This document shows, one piece after another, positions 4,306 through 12,381 of a stretch of 20,438 nucleotides of DNA (position 1 is the stretch's first letter; each line of letters opens with the position of its first letter). The position numbers and the translations under genes are program-made. The stretch is taken from positions 1 to 20,438 of IMG/VR virus record IMGVR_UViG_3300000930_000252. One strand, written 5' to 3'. The stretch is from a virus. The notes under the pieces are model-generated. The model was not told where the DNA came from. It saw only the letters and a program-made list of their open reading frames with translations, and searched no databases.

Positions 4306-5550
4306 TTAGACCTTTGATGCCTTGAATCCGGTTAGGTTCTGCCATCGTTCAACTGCCAGATCGCAGTACGCTGGTTCGAGTTCCATCGAGTAGCAGATTC
4401 GCCCGAGCTGTTCGCAGCAGATCATTGTAGTGCCAGTGCCACCGAAGGGATCGAAGACGCTCATCGCTTGATCGCATAGCTTGTCGATAACCCAAGTCGG
4501 CAGATGCAGTGCCATCGTCGCCGCATGTACTTCGCTAAACTCGTTCTGAGTGTTCGGTCTGCCTTGATAAACATTCGTCTCAGTGCCTCGCCATGATGCT
4601 AGCGGCACTCGTCGAGATGCGTCTTTCTCTTTCGAGAATATAAACAAGAACTCAAACTGTGAAGCGAGAACACCTTGCGCCATTGCCGGGGGTCCGTGAG
4701 TCTTGTCCCATATCGCTACATCGCAGAACTGACTAGCGTTGTCAGCGATGAACTTCGTGAGCTGCCGCTTGTTCCCAGCGAGCGACTGAACATTGATGAC
4801 GTAGGCACTGGCAACATGATCGGCACTCGCATCGAAGAACCCTTGCATCAGATCACCCCATCCTTCGCTCTCATCCTTGTAGCCGACATACGGTGAAGTC
4901 GCGTTCTTCATTGCTGTATTGCCACCGACTGCGATCGACTTGCCCAGTGCGTAAGGTGGCGAAGTGAACAGCAGATCGGCTTGATCTCCTTTCATGAGCT
5001 TCGCGATCTGATCCGAGTCAGTCGAATCGCCGCACATCAATCGATGATCGCCGCAGATCCAGACATCGCCTTTCTTCGTTACCGGGTCTTTCGGTACTGC
5101 TGGGATCTCATCGTCTTCGATTATGCTGTCACTCTCTGGCAACATCGCCATGAGTTCATCGTGACTGAAAGCGAGATCAGCGAGCATCGATTCATCGATC
5201 GAGTCCAGTGATTGCAATGTCGAAGCTAGAGCATCATCATCCCAGTTCGCAAGCTCAGCAGTTCTATTGTCAGCGATGGCGAACGCTGTCAGATCTGAGC
5301 CGCTGAGATCTGATCTCACACATGCGATCGATTCCCAACCAAGTTGCTTAGCAGCTTCGAGTGTGCCGTTGCCAGCATGAACAACATTCTTCGCATCTAT
5401 TACGATCGGTTTCTGCTGACCGAACCGAACGAGACTCGACTTGATTGCCTCGATGTTACGGTCGCTGTGTTGACGTAAGTTCGATGGGTCCAACACTAGA
5501 TGCGTCAACTGTTTCTGCTCGACGATGAGCGATGCTTTCTGTATTGCCAT
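4306..5550 (-). CDS. ParB-domain DNA methyltransferase (adenine-N6 or cytosine-N4), 414 aa
   Basis: An orphan DNA modification enzyme. Residues about 18-105 form a ParB/Srx-like N-terminal domain, with the G-N-G-x-x-x-A-A-x-x-L-G box near 60-71 and IADNRTAELANWD at 92-104. The catalytic part follows: TSPPY (motif IV) at 196-200 and then DPFGGTGTT (S-adenosylmethionine-binding motif I) at 367-375. This order is that of beta-class methyltransferases, which modify exocyclic amino groups of adenine or cytosine. I chose the ATG at 5550, with GGAAAG five bases upstream; the frame is open to 5622 but has no site there. Even so the gene overlaps the preceding one by 95 bp. No restriction partner is visible, so host-restriction evasion or regulation is likely. 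Confidence 0.92.
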   Translation of the reverse strand: MAIQKASLIVEQKQLTHLVLDPSNLRQHSDRNIEAIKSSLVRFGQQKPIVIDAKNVVHAGNGTLEAAKQLGWESIACVRSDLSGSDLTAFAIADNRTAELANWDDDALASTLQSLDSIDESMLADLAFSHDELMAMLPESDSIIEDDEIPAVPKDPVTKKGDVWICGDHRLMCGDSTDSDQIAKLMKGDQADLLFTSPPYALGKSIAVGGNTAMKNATSPYVGYKDESEGWGDLMQGFFDASADHVASAYVINVQSLAGNKRQLTKFIADNASQFCDVAIWDKTHGPPAMAQGVLASQFEFLFIFSKEKDASRRVPLASWRGTETNVYQGRPNTQNEFSEVHAATMALHLPTWVIDKLCDQAMSVFDPFGGTGTTMICCEQLGRICYSMELEPAYCDLAVERWQNLTGFKASKV

Positions 5551-6037
5551 CAGCGCTTTCCAAGATGATAGGGTTTCGTTGTCTGAATGCTTCGATGTGT
5601 TTGATGAGTATGACCGCAACATCCTTCACTGTCATAAACATCTGCCGATCCGCTGGCTGTTTCTTGTAAACAGTTGTGGAGACTCGATCGATCTTCGGCA
5701 TCAGAGTTTCAGGATCTTCTTCGATGTCCCATCGGTTAATGATGTGGCGAACCGAAGACTTGCATGATGAACAACCCAAGAACAGACCATCGATCTGAGC
5801 CTTGATGAACGAGTCGCCCAGCTTGTTGTCGTCAAGTGTCGCCAGCAGTTTTGCCTTCTTCTCTTCTGCCGACATCGCTTTCCGTTTAGTTCCCACCGGC
5901 TGAGCCTTGCTCTTGTTCAGCGAACTGCTTACACAACTTCGATTAGCTCGTCGATGTTCTCGGTCTTTCTCTCGCTGCTCTTTAAGGTAGTACCGCTTGA
6001 GCCGCTTCTCTTTCTCTTTCTGTTCTTGTTTCGTCAT
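5456..6037 (-). CDS. Hypothetical basic phage protein, 193 aa
   Basis: Its ATG overlaps the stop of the 703 aa gene by one base (TGATG), so translation is probably coupled. Residues 1-35 are an extremely charged Lys/Glu/Arg helix (KEKEKRLKRYYLKEQREK). Residues 40-75 are basic. A C-S-S-C pair occurs at 89-92, and a predicted helix (VKDVAVILIKHIEAF) lies near 138-152. The C-terminus is polar. The Cys pair could be half of a small metal site or nothing of note. I do not recognise the family. The last 95 bp also encode the start of the methyltransferase in another frame, which may explain the unstructured tail. It could be a tail assembly or DNA-binding accessory protein, but evidence is lacking. 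Confidence 0.7.
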   Translation of the reverse strand: MTKQEQKEKEKRLKRYYLKEQREKDREHRRANRSCVSSSLNKSKAQPVGTKRKAMSAEEKKAKLLATLDDNKLGDSFIKAQIDGLFLGCSSCKSSVRHIINRWDIEEDPETLMPKIDRVSTTVYKKQPADRQMFMTVKDVAVILIKHIEAFRQRNPIILESADGNTESIAHRRAETVDASSVGPIELTSTQRP

Positions 6038-8148
6038 CAGTTACAGTCTCCGATATTCGTGACAGTGAAACTTGGGAAGTCGAATCCGCCAGCATCGCAA
6101 CCGGTGAGACAGTCATCGCCCGGTGGATACGTTGAACAGTCAAGCGAAGTTTCACCATCGCAAGTAGGAACTAGAATAGTGTTGCCGGGCCAGCCCGCGC
6201 TAAGATCACAAGCGGGATCAAACTGGCAAACATCGGTTGGCATGGTCAAAGTGATCTCCCAGTAACAGCATGTGTTAGTTTGTTTTAGCACTGCTGTCGC
6301 GCCAGTTGTCTGCGAAGTGCCACAGCTTTGGTTCTGCCATGTCACATTGAACGATAGAGTAGCACCGCATGGACCGGCGGCAGAGAACGATGAGCTGCCA
6401 GCCGCAAGTGTGCCTTGCGTAGTGTCGAAGTTGCAAGGATTCGTAAACTGGAAGTCAACGAAGCTCACCGCTGTCGTCGGACTTACATTGTCACAGCAGA
6501 CACCTGCTTCTTCTTCACATGGGTAGGTGACAGTGGTCGGATCAGTGCCAGTCGGCGGTGCTGGCGGACTTTGGCTACAGTCACAACCTTCTGGGCATGG
6601 CACAGTGTTCACCCACTCTTCCTGAGTTGTGTCCCAGTCCCACACACAATCGCTATTCTCGCAACCGCACTGAGCCTCGCAACACTCATAGAACTGATCG
6701 CAGTAGCAGAGCAGCGGACAGATGTCGACCACATCTGGCTCAGCGGCAGTGATGCTACAAGTCGTGATCGTCGATCTGTTCAAGTAGATGCTGCTCCCTT
6801 GTGTCGTCGCATCAGTCACAACATCAATAGTCAGATAGGTTGGCGTAACTCGATCGATGATCGGATCAGCGTCACTCTCGAACAAGCACACTTCTTGAAG
6901 CGTCACTTCGAGAGCGCAAGGATACAAGGCACCAGCATCACCGATCTCGACTGGTACGAACCTCTGAGTCGGCGAACCCATGAGCGCCGAGACCGTAGCT
7001 GTCGCGATGTACTCATGAGTCTCTGGCTTGTAGCTAGCGATGCCGCATGTGTTGTCTGGGATGCAAGGTGGCATACCGCATGGGTCAACTATAGCAGGGT
7101 GATCGCATGCGCCCACGAACGGATCACAACCGTCCCACGCTTGACCCTCGCTGCTAGACGAACCGAAAGGCTCCCACTCATCACCAGTCCAACGAACTTT
7201 TAGCCACCTCGCTATCTGCTCTTCGACTTGCACTATGTGCCAGTTCACTGCGTTCGATGTGTGTCCGCTAGGTATGGCACAAGCGAAGGGATCACTCGGC
7301 AGCATGTCAGGTATTCGGCGAAGTCGTACTTTCTTATTAGCGCAAGTGTCGAGCTTGAAACTGTTCAATGCCGTGATCGTGTTTGTCGAAGTGCTGAACT
7401 CTGGCGGCAGATCAACATTGTGATACTGTGACCACATGCTTAGCTGATCGTTTATGTCGAACGTAACTGACGCATCCACATCAGTCTTCTTCAAGCAAGT
7501 AGTCACTGTGCCTATCACTTCATCAAGTGGCAGACTCAGTTCTTCAACTTCCCATCGACCTTCGTCGAGATCACAATGCTCGTCAGCAGGTCGGTAATAG
7601 GCCCATCCGATCGCTTCAGGTTCGCCGTTGTAAAACAGATTGAAAGGATCGTTGAACACATGAGTCGAACCATAAGCAAGACCACCTTCGCCTTCACTGA
7701 GAATGACGAGACCGCTGATCTGTCCGTTGCTCATCTTCGTAGTCGAGCGGAACTGCACTCGCTTAGCGCCGCTGCCACCACCGGCAGCGACCACTAAGAC
7801 GTTGCCCACTTGTGTAGCGATGAACCATTCGCCACCAGCCACGGCGCTTGTCGAGAGATTGTAAACGTACTGCTCCAAAGTCTCGGCATCTTGATTCGTT
7901 TCTTCAAGCAGCGAAGGTGGAGTCGGATTCTCATCGATGATGAAGGAATCGCAGATAGCTCGACCCGGTGTGTAGCTCGTTCGAGGTGGAATGCCAGATG
8001 GTGGAGTCTGAACTACCCAAGACTGACCGCGAGCTACCTCCATCTGTGTATCGTAGGGCAGAGGCTTAGCTGCCATCGTTGCTGGCAATCTAGTCGCTTG
8101 CATCTGAGCGCGAGCGTTCTTCCAGTTCAGATACTCATCAGGTGTCAT
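6037..8148 (-). CDS. Large cysteine-rich structural protein, probable tail tip or fibre, 703 aa
   Basis: The start ATG overlaps the previous stop as ATGA. Position after the tape measure and one more tail gene suggests a tail-tip, baseplate or receptor-binding protein. Residues 1-330 are mixed beta-type sequence with a Gly-rich turn (AAGGGSGAK near 127). The rest carries most of about 39 cysteines, in clusters such as CPLLCYCDQFYECCEAQCGC near 475-495, CPEGCDC, CCDN, CCYW and CDAGG, plus Thr/Pro-rich linkers and beta-strand-like repeats. No signal peptide is seen, so the cysteines would become oxidised or bind metal only after release, or inside tail structures. No domain is recognised with certainty; the role is inferred from gene order. 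Confidence 0.8.
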   Translation of the reverse strand: MTPDEYLNWKNARAQMQATRLPATMAAKPLPYDTQMEVARGQSWVVQTPPSGIPPRTSYTPGRAICDSFIIDENPTPPSLLEETNQDAETLEQYVYNLSTSAVAGGEWFIATQVGNVLVVAAGGGSGAKRVQFRSTTKMSNGQISGLVILSEGEGGLAYGSTHVFNDPFNLFYNGEPEAIGWAYYRPADEHCDLDEGRWEVEELSLPLDEVIGTVTTCLKKTDVDASVTFDINDQLSMWSQYHNVDLPPEFSTSTNTITALNSFKLDTCANKKVRLRRIPDMLPSDPFACAIPSGHTSNAVNWHIVQVEEQIARWLKVRWTGDEWEPFGSSSSEGQAWDGCDPFVGACDHPAIVDPCGMPPCIPDNTCGIASYKPETHEYIATATVSALMGSPTQRFVPVEIGDAGALYPCALEVTLQEVCLFESDADPIIDRVTPTYLTIDVVTDATTQGSSIYLNRSTITTCSITAAEPDVVDICPLLCYCDQFYECCEAQCGCENSDCVWDWDTTQEEWVNTVPCPEGCDCSQSPPAPPTGTDPTTVTYPCEEEAGVCCDNVSPTTAVSFVDFQFTNPCNFDTTQGTLAAGSSSFSAAGPCGATLSFNVTWQNQSCGTSQTTGATAVLKQTNTCCYWEITLTMPTDVCQFDPACDLSAGWPGNTILVPTCDGETSLDCSTYPPGDDCLTGCDAGGFDFPSFTVTNIGDCN

Positions 8149-9170
8149 GGTGACTCAGCGCGTAGAAAGACGAAATCGATTTCTTCTTGAACGACGAACT
8201 CTTCGTATTCGATCTGGCTGGGTGATGGGATTCCATGCTCGTCGATCTGCCCGATGTAGTTCGTTCGACCGCCTTCCTTCGTTACGAACGGCATTCGAGT
8301 CGACTCATCGCCAGCAGTCGCGAGATAGTGAGTGTCCAGCAGCGCTCGCTTCGATCGCCAACCAGCGGGCTTGTCTAGTTTCTGAACAGTGTACTCGACG
8401 AGGAAGCAATCGAGAGCGACTGGATTTGATCCGCTGCCGACTGCGATTCTTGTTTCTTGCCAGTTAATAGCAGTGATCTTCCACTTGTTCGCATCGCTGC
8501 TAGTTAACCACGAAGCGCCGTTCACTTTCTCTAATCGCTCTGCCACAATCTCATCGCTGAAAGTTGTCTCATATTGTGTGACGATCTTCGTCTCGTTCGC
8601 CACTTTCTCGATGAACGGTTGCGAATATAAGTTCCCAGTCGGTAGCTTGCATTGCTTCGGTGTAGTGCTGTTATCTTCGTACAAAACGAAGTCGACAAGC
8701 CGCTGCTCTGTTTGATAGATAACCGGATAAGCGTTTAGATCTGCTGGCACTGCTATCGGTCCGAGATCTCTAATCTCGACATGATTGAACTGACCAGTGC
8801 GAAAGATAGTCGTGAAGATGAACTCCTGAGTCGCCTTCTCGTTCTGCTTCACTTGAACGCTTCCGCAGTGCATGAACGGAAAGACTTTGCCGTTGGCGAA
8901 GAGAATATCCATGCCCGCTTCCGGTATCTGATCCTCAGTGATGGGTTGAGTGTTTAGCCGACCAGTATGTTCAGCAAGAACTTCAGCAGCGGTAACGAAG
9001 ATCGTTGTCGGTTGCTGACTGCCATCATCGCATAATTCCGTTGCATCGTAATCGGTAACTCTGCATCTGAAAGCTAGTGTCGCTTCATGCTGAACCAGCG
9101 AACTAGAAGCGGTCGCTGCTGCGTCACTGTGCCGAAGTCTTGCGATCTCATAGCTGTATGTGATGGTCAT
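8145..9170 (-). CDS. Putative minor tail protein, 341 aa
   Basis: The ATG overlaps the tape measure stop by four bases (ATGA). The protein is rich in predicted beta strands and has no signal peptide or membrane helix. Gene order (tape measure, this gene, large tail-tip gene) matches that of distal tail or baseplate hub proteins of siphoviruses. Recognisable spots include a paired-strand region LEKVNGASWLTSSDANKWKI near 205-225, and WRSKRALLDTHYLATAGD near 275-292, followed by a G-R-T-N-Y-I-G-Q-I-D segment. I know no named domain with these. It could be a Dit-like protein, but the sequence does not show the usual N-terminal motif. Assignment rests on neighbours only. Confidence 0.78.
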   Translation of the reverse strand: MTITYSYEIARLRHSDAAATASSSLVQHEATLAFRCRVTDYDATELCDDGSQQPTTIFVTAAEVLAEHTGRLNTQPITEDQIPEAGMDILFANGKVFPFMHCGSVQVKQNEKATQEFIFTTIFRTGQFNHVEIRDLGPIAVPADLNAYPVIYQTEQRLVDFVLYEDNSTTPKQCKLPTGNLYSQPFIEKVANETKIVTQYETTFSDEIVAERLEKVNGASWLTSSDANKWKITAINWQETRIAVGSGSNPVALDCFLVEYTVQKLDKPAGWRSKRALLDTHYLATAGDESTRMPFVTKEGGRTNYIGQIDEHGIPSPSQIEYEEFVVQEEIDFVFLRAESP

Positions 9171-10642
9171 GGTGCTAGTTCAACCTCTCGCATGTTAATT
9201 CTTTTCGGCCCAGTGATGACATCTCGCTTGTTGGTTTGCAGTATTGCGTTCGTGTTGTTGTTGAGCGCGGCGATGTTCGTGCTTGTTAGCCTCGCTTGAT
9301 TCTCTCGCTGCTGCTTCTCTAGCAAGAATCGATATTCTTCGATGCTATCTTGCTCGGCAGTCATGCCCGTTTTGATGTTCTTAATTCCGTCCTCTTTCAA
9401 GAAGTCGTCCATCTTGTCAGCATCATCACCGTTGTCGTCTTTGACCAGCGTGAACTTTCGCCTATCGGGTTTCCATCCCATCATCCAGCCGAGAAGCGAT
9501 TCTTCTTGAACCTGATTGACTTGTCTTTGGAATATCTCGTTCTGCGTTTTCTCGTCGAAACCGAAAGTAGGAAGAAACAAAGGTTCCGCGATGTCTTTGT
9601 ATGATTCTTTCGCAAGACCCTTAGTCCCTTCCTTCATCCACGCCTTCGAGTAACGTCTCATATTCTCCGGACCATCAGGGTTGAGTGTCTTCATCCACTT
9701 CGTGAACTGTGCAAGCGACTCGGTAAGATCTTGCAATCCTTCAGCAAGTCCTTCGAACATCGGAGCAGCGCCTGCGGCTAGAACAAGTTTGAAGTTCTCC
9801 CATGAGCGACTGAGCTTGTCGATCGCATCATTCGCTCTCGCTGCATCTGAGACCATCGATTCATCCAGAAGAATGCCCATCTCTTCGGCTTGCTTCTTGT
9901 ATTCTTCAAGAGTCGCCGCTCCACCTCTCATCGTTATATGAAGACGCCTCGCTTCCATGTCGAACAACTTCGCAGCAAGAGCGGCGCGAGTGCCAGCATG
10001 TGGCACCGCTTCCATCGCATCAGCTAAGAGTTGAAACTGCTTGTAAGGTTTTAGCTTGTTGAGTTCTTTCGCATCGATGTTCAGCTTCTTCAATGCCATC
10101 GCTGCTTCGCCAGTTCCCATGGCCGCTTCAGCAACTCGCTTGGACATCTTCTCGAATCCAGCGACTGCCGTCTCGAAAGGTAAGCCCGATGTTTGACCGG
10201 CGGCGAATGCGAGTGCTTGAATGTTGGCGACTGATTCGCCCATGCCTTTCGATTTCTTGTCGAGATCATCAATCTTCGTGAGTCCTTCGCGAAGACTGCG
10301 CAGACCTTGAACGAGCGTACCGATTGAAACCGCTGCTGCTGCCATTGCCACAGCCCTACTTCTCAGGTTCTTAGAGAATCTGCCGCTGAATGTATGCGCT
10401 TCACGATATTCTTTCGAGAGTCTCGCGACCTCTTGCCGATGCAACTTGATAGATAGGTTTCCGCGCTTTAGCATCTCATCAGCCTTATTCAAGCTGCGAG
10501 CGTACTTGTCATGGACTGACAGATTCTTCTCGAACACTCGACGAGTTGAACGCATCTCCTTTCGAGTTTTGAATAGACCCTTCTCGAACTCATCAGTGCG
10601 AGCGATGATGTCCATTCGTAGGGTGCCGATTGACACTGCCAT
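9167..10642 (-). CDS. Tail tape measure protein, 491 aa
   Basis: This sets tail length and threads the tail tube during assembly. The ATG at 10642 has AGGAG eight bases upstream, inside the end of the chaperone extension frame. The N-terminus (SIGTLRMDIIARTDEFEKGL) is typical of tape measures, followed by a long Lys/Glu-rich helical region (about 20-105). A hydrophobic Ala-rich stretch (RAVAMAAAAVSIGTLVQGL) lies near 90-112. Residues 130-330 include an Ala-rich helical core with the AGQTSGLPFETAVAGFEKM and GTRAALAAKLFD segments seen in tail tape domains. It is short for the family; at roughly 1.5 angstrom per residue the tail would be about 70-75 nm (inference). The direct neighbour of the G/GT gene pair, as in lambda. 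Confidence 0.92.
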   Translation of the reverse strand: MAVSIGTLRMDIIARTDEFEKGLFKTRKEMRSTRRVFEKNLSVHDKYARSLNKADEMLKRGNLSIKLHRQEVARLSKEYREAHTFSGRFSKNLRSRAVAMAAAAVSIGTLVQGLRSLREGLTKIDDLDKKSKGMGESVANIQALAFAAGQTSGLPFETAVAGFEKMSKRVAEAAMGTGEAAMALKKLNIDAKELNKLKPYKQFQLLADAMEAVPHAGTRAALAAKLFDMEARRLHITMRGGAATLEEYKKQAEEMGILLDESMVSDAARANDAIDKLSRSWENFKLVLAAGAAPMFEGLAEGLQDLTESLAQFTKWMKTLNPDGPENMRRYSKAWMKEGTKGLAKESYKDIAEPLFLPTFGFDEKTQNEIFQRQVNQVQEESLLGWMMGWKPDRRKFTLVKDDNGDDADKMDDFLKEDGIKNIKTGMTAEQDSIEEYRFLLEKQQRENQARLTSTNIAALNNNTNAILQTNKRDVITGPKRINMREVELAP

Positions 10643-10868
10643 CTAGGAATCTCCTGTGCGCCTCATCTGGCGGCAGTTGTTGGTTGTCTTGTTTCTTGTC
10701 GAGAGTGTGCTTCTTGTATCCAATCCACGCATCGATCACTCGATCGCCGACCGCATTGAACCAAGTGATCGGATCGTCGATCCCAAGTTCAAGAGCAAGT
10801 CCGAAGACGAAGCTCAGCCGCGAGTTGCGATTGAACTCCATCTCAAACCTTTCAATGCGGTTCACTCG
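10593..10868 (-). CDS. Tail assembly chaperone, GT extension (made by -1 frameshift)
   Basis: This frame lies between the short chaperone and the tape measure and has no good start of its own: the first candidate is a TTG at 10901 within the upstream gene, without a proper binding site. Its sequence (SFVFGLALELGIDDPITWFNAVGDRVIDAWIGY) is that of the C-terminal domain of lambda gpGT-like proteins, an L-G-x-D-P...W-x-x-Y helical pattern. It is in the -1 frame relative to the short chaperone, and the slippery heptamer GGGAAAC (10874-10868) lies at the junction. Re-reading base 10868 gives a fusion of 120 plus 91 residues, 211 aa. The end overlaps the tape measure start by 50 bp. Confidence 0.88.
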   Translation of the reverse strand, partial: RVNRIERFEMEFNRNSRLSFVFGLALELGIDDPITWFNAVGDRVIDAWIGYKKHTLDKKQDNQQLPPDEAHRRFLDGSVNRHPTNGHHRSH

Positions 10869-11227
10869 TTTCCCGATTCCTCCTCGTCGAAAGTCTGACA
10901 AGCATCATAGAGCAGATCGAGCTTCGTAGAACTTACATCGTCGCTCGTCAGTAATTGAAGATCAGCGTCAGTGAACAACGGATCGCCGTTCATGTCGCAG
11001 CACATATCAATCACACAATAAGCGTTGGCGTGAAAGAACTGCTTCTCCTTGCTCATGCTCGCGATTGATGCTTGCCTTCTTGATCGAGTAACTGGCGACC
11101 ACGACTTGATCATCACAGTTCCGATGCCTTCAACTGTGACACTTCGCATCGTTGCCTTGATCGCACCGAGCAGCGATTCACGAGTTAACGAAGTCGTCTT
11201 CGTAGTGCTTTCCTTCGTCTTCGTCAT
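10862..11227 (-). CDS. Tail assembly chaperone, short form (gpG-like), 121 aa
   Basis: Short product of the frameshifted chaperone gene, which binds the tape measure and recruits tail tube subunits. I start it at the ATG at 11227 (AAGGA seven bases upstream) rather than the TTG one codon earlier. Typical features: a Thr-rich start, a helix (SLTRESLLGAIKATM), V-T-V-E-G-I-G-T-V strands, and a second half with VIDMCCDMNGDPLFTDADLQLL, the D-x-x-G-x-P-L-F-T-x-x-D pattern of this family, then a helix SSTKLDLLYDACQ. The acidic tail EEESGNE contains the frameshift site. It overlaps the upstream 100 aa gene by 50 bp. Confidence 0.9.
   Translation of the reverse strand: MTKTKESTTKTTSLTRESLLGAIKATMRSVTVEGIGTVMIKSWSPVTRSRRQASIASMSKEKQFFHANAYCVIDMCCDMNGDPLFTDADLQLLTSDDVSSTKLDLLYDACQTFDEEESGNE
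10868..10874 (-). promoter_or_regulatory. Programmed -1 frameshift site GGGAAAC
   Basis: On the minus strand the heptamer reads G GGA AAC in the frame of the short chaperone, the X XXY YYZ form of -1 slippery sites, and differs from lambda's G/GT site GGGAAAG only in the last base. GAG and the UGA stop follow at once, so only slipped ribosomes make the 211 aa form. Both peptides around the site look like the two halves of known chaperones. A purine-rich GAGGAGGA stretch just upstream (10886-10878) could act as an internal Shine-Dalgarno stimulator. Confidence 0.9.
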
Positions 11228-11480
11228 CAAACATTCCTTCGGGTATCTCTGGGGGTACTGTCTTGCTCAGCACTTGACGTTCAAGCGCTTCTTCAATAAC
11301 TGCGGTGATCTTCTTCATGGCGACCGGATCGATCACTCTTCGCGGCAGAAACTTTGCACCGTCTCGAAAACTGATCACACCGACCTTCTCATCGTCGAGA
11401 AAAACCCAGTACTGTTCATAGTACTGGGTGATGCCCGTTGCGATGTTTCTGCCGCTGCTCTGAACTAATTTAATATTCAC
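11178..11480 (-). CDS. Hypothetical protein between tail tube and chaperone, 100 aa
   Basis: Starts at a GTG (11480) behind a purine-rich AAGGAAAGGGAAGCGA. The N-terminal half is beta-like (residues 15-45, with YYEQYWVFLDDEKVGVISFRDG). A helix near 53-70 (PVAMKKITAVIEEALERQ) and an acidic tail (DDEDEGKHYEDD) follow. It overlaps the chaperone start by 50 bp, so the acidic tail is partly dictated by the other frame. It is in the slot between tail tube and chaperone that often holds a small tail assembly gene, but I recognise no family. No signal peptide or membrane helix. Confidence 0.68.
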   Translation of the reverse strand: MNIKLVQSSGRNIATGITQYYEQYWVFLDDEKVGVISFRDGAKFLPRRVIDPVAMKKITAVIEEALERQVLSKTVPPEIPEGMFDDEDEGKHYEDDFVNS

Positions 11481-11501
11481 TCGCTTCCCTTTCCTTCTTG
11501 C

Positions 11502-11939
11502 TTATTGCTCTGCAACGTAAGTAGGACCAGTCTCGCCGTCGAACGCAATAGTTAAAGTGATGATCATCAACTCATTTATAGCGAGGTTAGGCATCGCCAT
11601 GTTGATAACGAAACCAGTTCCGGCAAGTGTCGCCGCAGTCGTTGCACCGGTTCGACATGGACTCTTCGGGAACTCGATCTCTAGCGCTTCGCCACATCCG
11701 CCCATTCTTGTAAGAGCATCGAAGTCATCTTGCGGATCGAAGATTAGTTCGAGTGTGATCTCGCCGGGATCGACTACATCTCCCGAGATGTATTCCATGA
11801 AACCGTTAGTGAGCAGACTTGTCGCATCGATTTTCTCCTGAGCGAACTCTGGGAGTTGAATCGACTTCACTCTGGACTGCAAGCTCAGAGCCGCCATCGT
11901 GAATAGTGCGCCTTGTCCGGTGTCGCCTAAGTATGCCAT
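11502..11939 (-). CDS. Major tail tube protein, 145 aa
   Basis: Forms the stacked rings of the non-contractile tail tube. The ATG at 11939 is preceded by GAAAGG at six bases. Recognisable features: a start that places the polypeptide in a beta-sandwich (residues 5-35), then VDPGEITLELIFDPQDDFDAL near 57-77, a pattern common in tail tube proteins where P-G-E/T precedes a strand and the D-P-x-D-D helix, and a C-terminal strand set ending LIITLTIAFDGETGP-like (about 123-140). Length is normal for small tube proteins. The position after the tail terminator and before the chaperone agrees. No sheath gene is present, supporting siphovirus morphology. Confidence 0.87.
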   Translation of the reverse strand: MAYLGDTGQGALFTMAALSLQSRVKSIQLPEFAQEKIDATSLLTNGFMEYISGDVVDPGEITLELIFDPQDDFDALTRMGGCGEALEIEFPKSPCRTGATTAATLAGTGFVINMAMPNLAINELMIITLTIAFDGETGPTYVAEQ

Positions 11940-11949
11940 CAGTAACCTT

Positions 11950-12381
11950 TCAAATTAAGTCAACGGGATAGTGAGTGATCTGATAATCGACTCGGCTGAT
12001 ATATCTAAAACCAGCCGAACCAAGTTCTGGGCGATCTGTTTCGAACGACTGTCCAGTGAGCCTAGAAGTCTTCATGCAAACCTCGCCGACCTTTCCTATG
12101 TAATTGCCGCATCTCCGCACAATTATCCGCTGGATCTTATCTGCCATCGCTCGCGTCGATGCGAATGCTTCAACTTGGAAGCGACTGATGGAGCAGTTGA
12201 TTATCACATCCGGCTCGATGCTGTTTTCGATATTGCTGCTGATCTCATAGAACACGATGGCAGGTGTCGCCATCGCTTCCGGTAGCTGATCGCTACAGAC
12301 TCTTTCGCCTACGATTGCCGCGAGATCAGGTTCGGTAATCAATAACTCTCTGAATGCTGCCGCGATGTCTTGAACGCTCAT
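11950..12381 (-). CDS. Tail terminator/completion protein, DUF3168-like, 143 aa
   Basis: Caps the tail tube and joins it to the head. I start at the ATG at 12381, which overlaps the previous stop as ATGA and has GGAAGA five bases before it; the ATG at 12393 has no binding site. Typical DUF3168 features: an N-terminal helix (VQDIAAAFRELL), L-A-A-I-V-G-E-R-V with D-Q-L-P, then AIVFYEIS, and I-N-C-S-I-S-R-F-Q-V-E-A-F-A-S-T-R helix-strand pattern near residues 70-95. The C-terminal region has the R-Y-I-S-R-V-D-Y strand. Family and order make the call firm. Confidence 0.85.
   Translation of the reverse strand: MSVQDIAAAFRELLITEPDLAAIVGERVCSDQLPEAMATPAIVFYEISSNIENSIEPDVIINCSISRFQVEAFASTRAMADKIQRIIVRRCGNYIGKVGEVCMKTSRLTGQSFETDRPELGSAGFRYISRVDYQITHYPVDLI

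Noticed and set aside
10589-10596. CUGAUGAG in the tape measure gene (also at 14614-14621 in the capsid gene)
   Set aside because: Both lie in well-supported coding sequence, encode conserved-looking residues, and lack a GAAA partner with proper stems.
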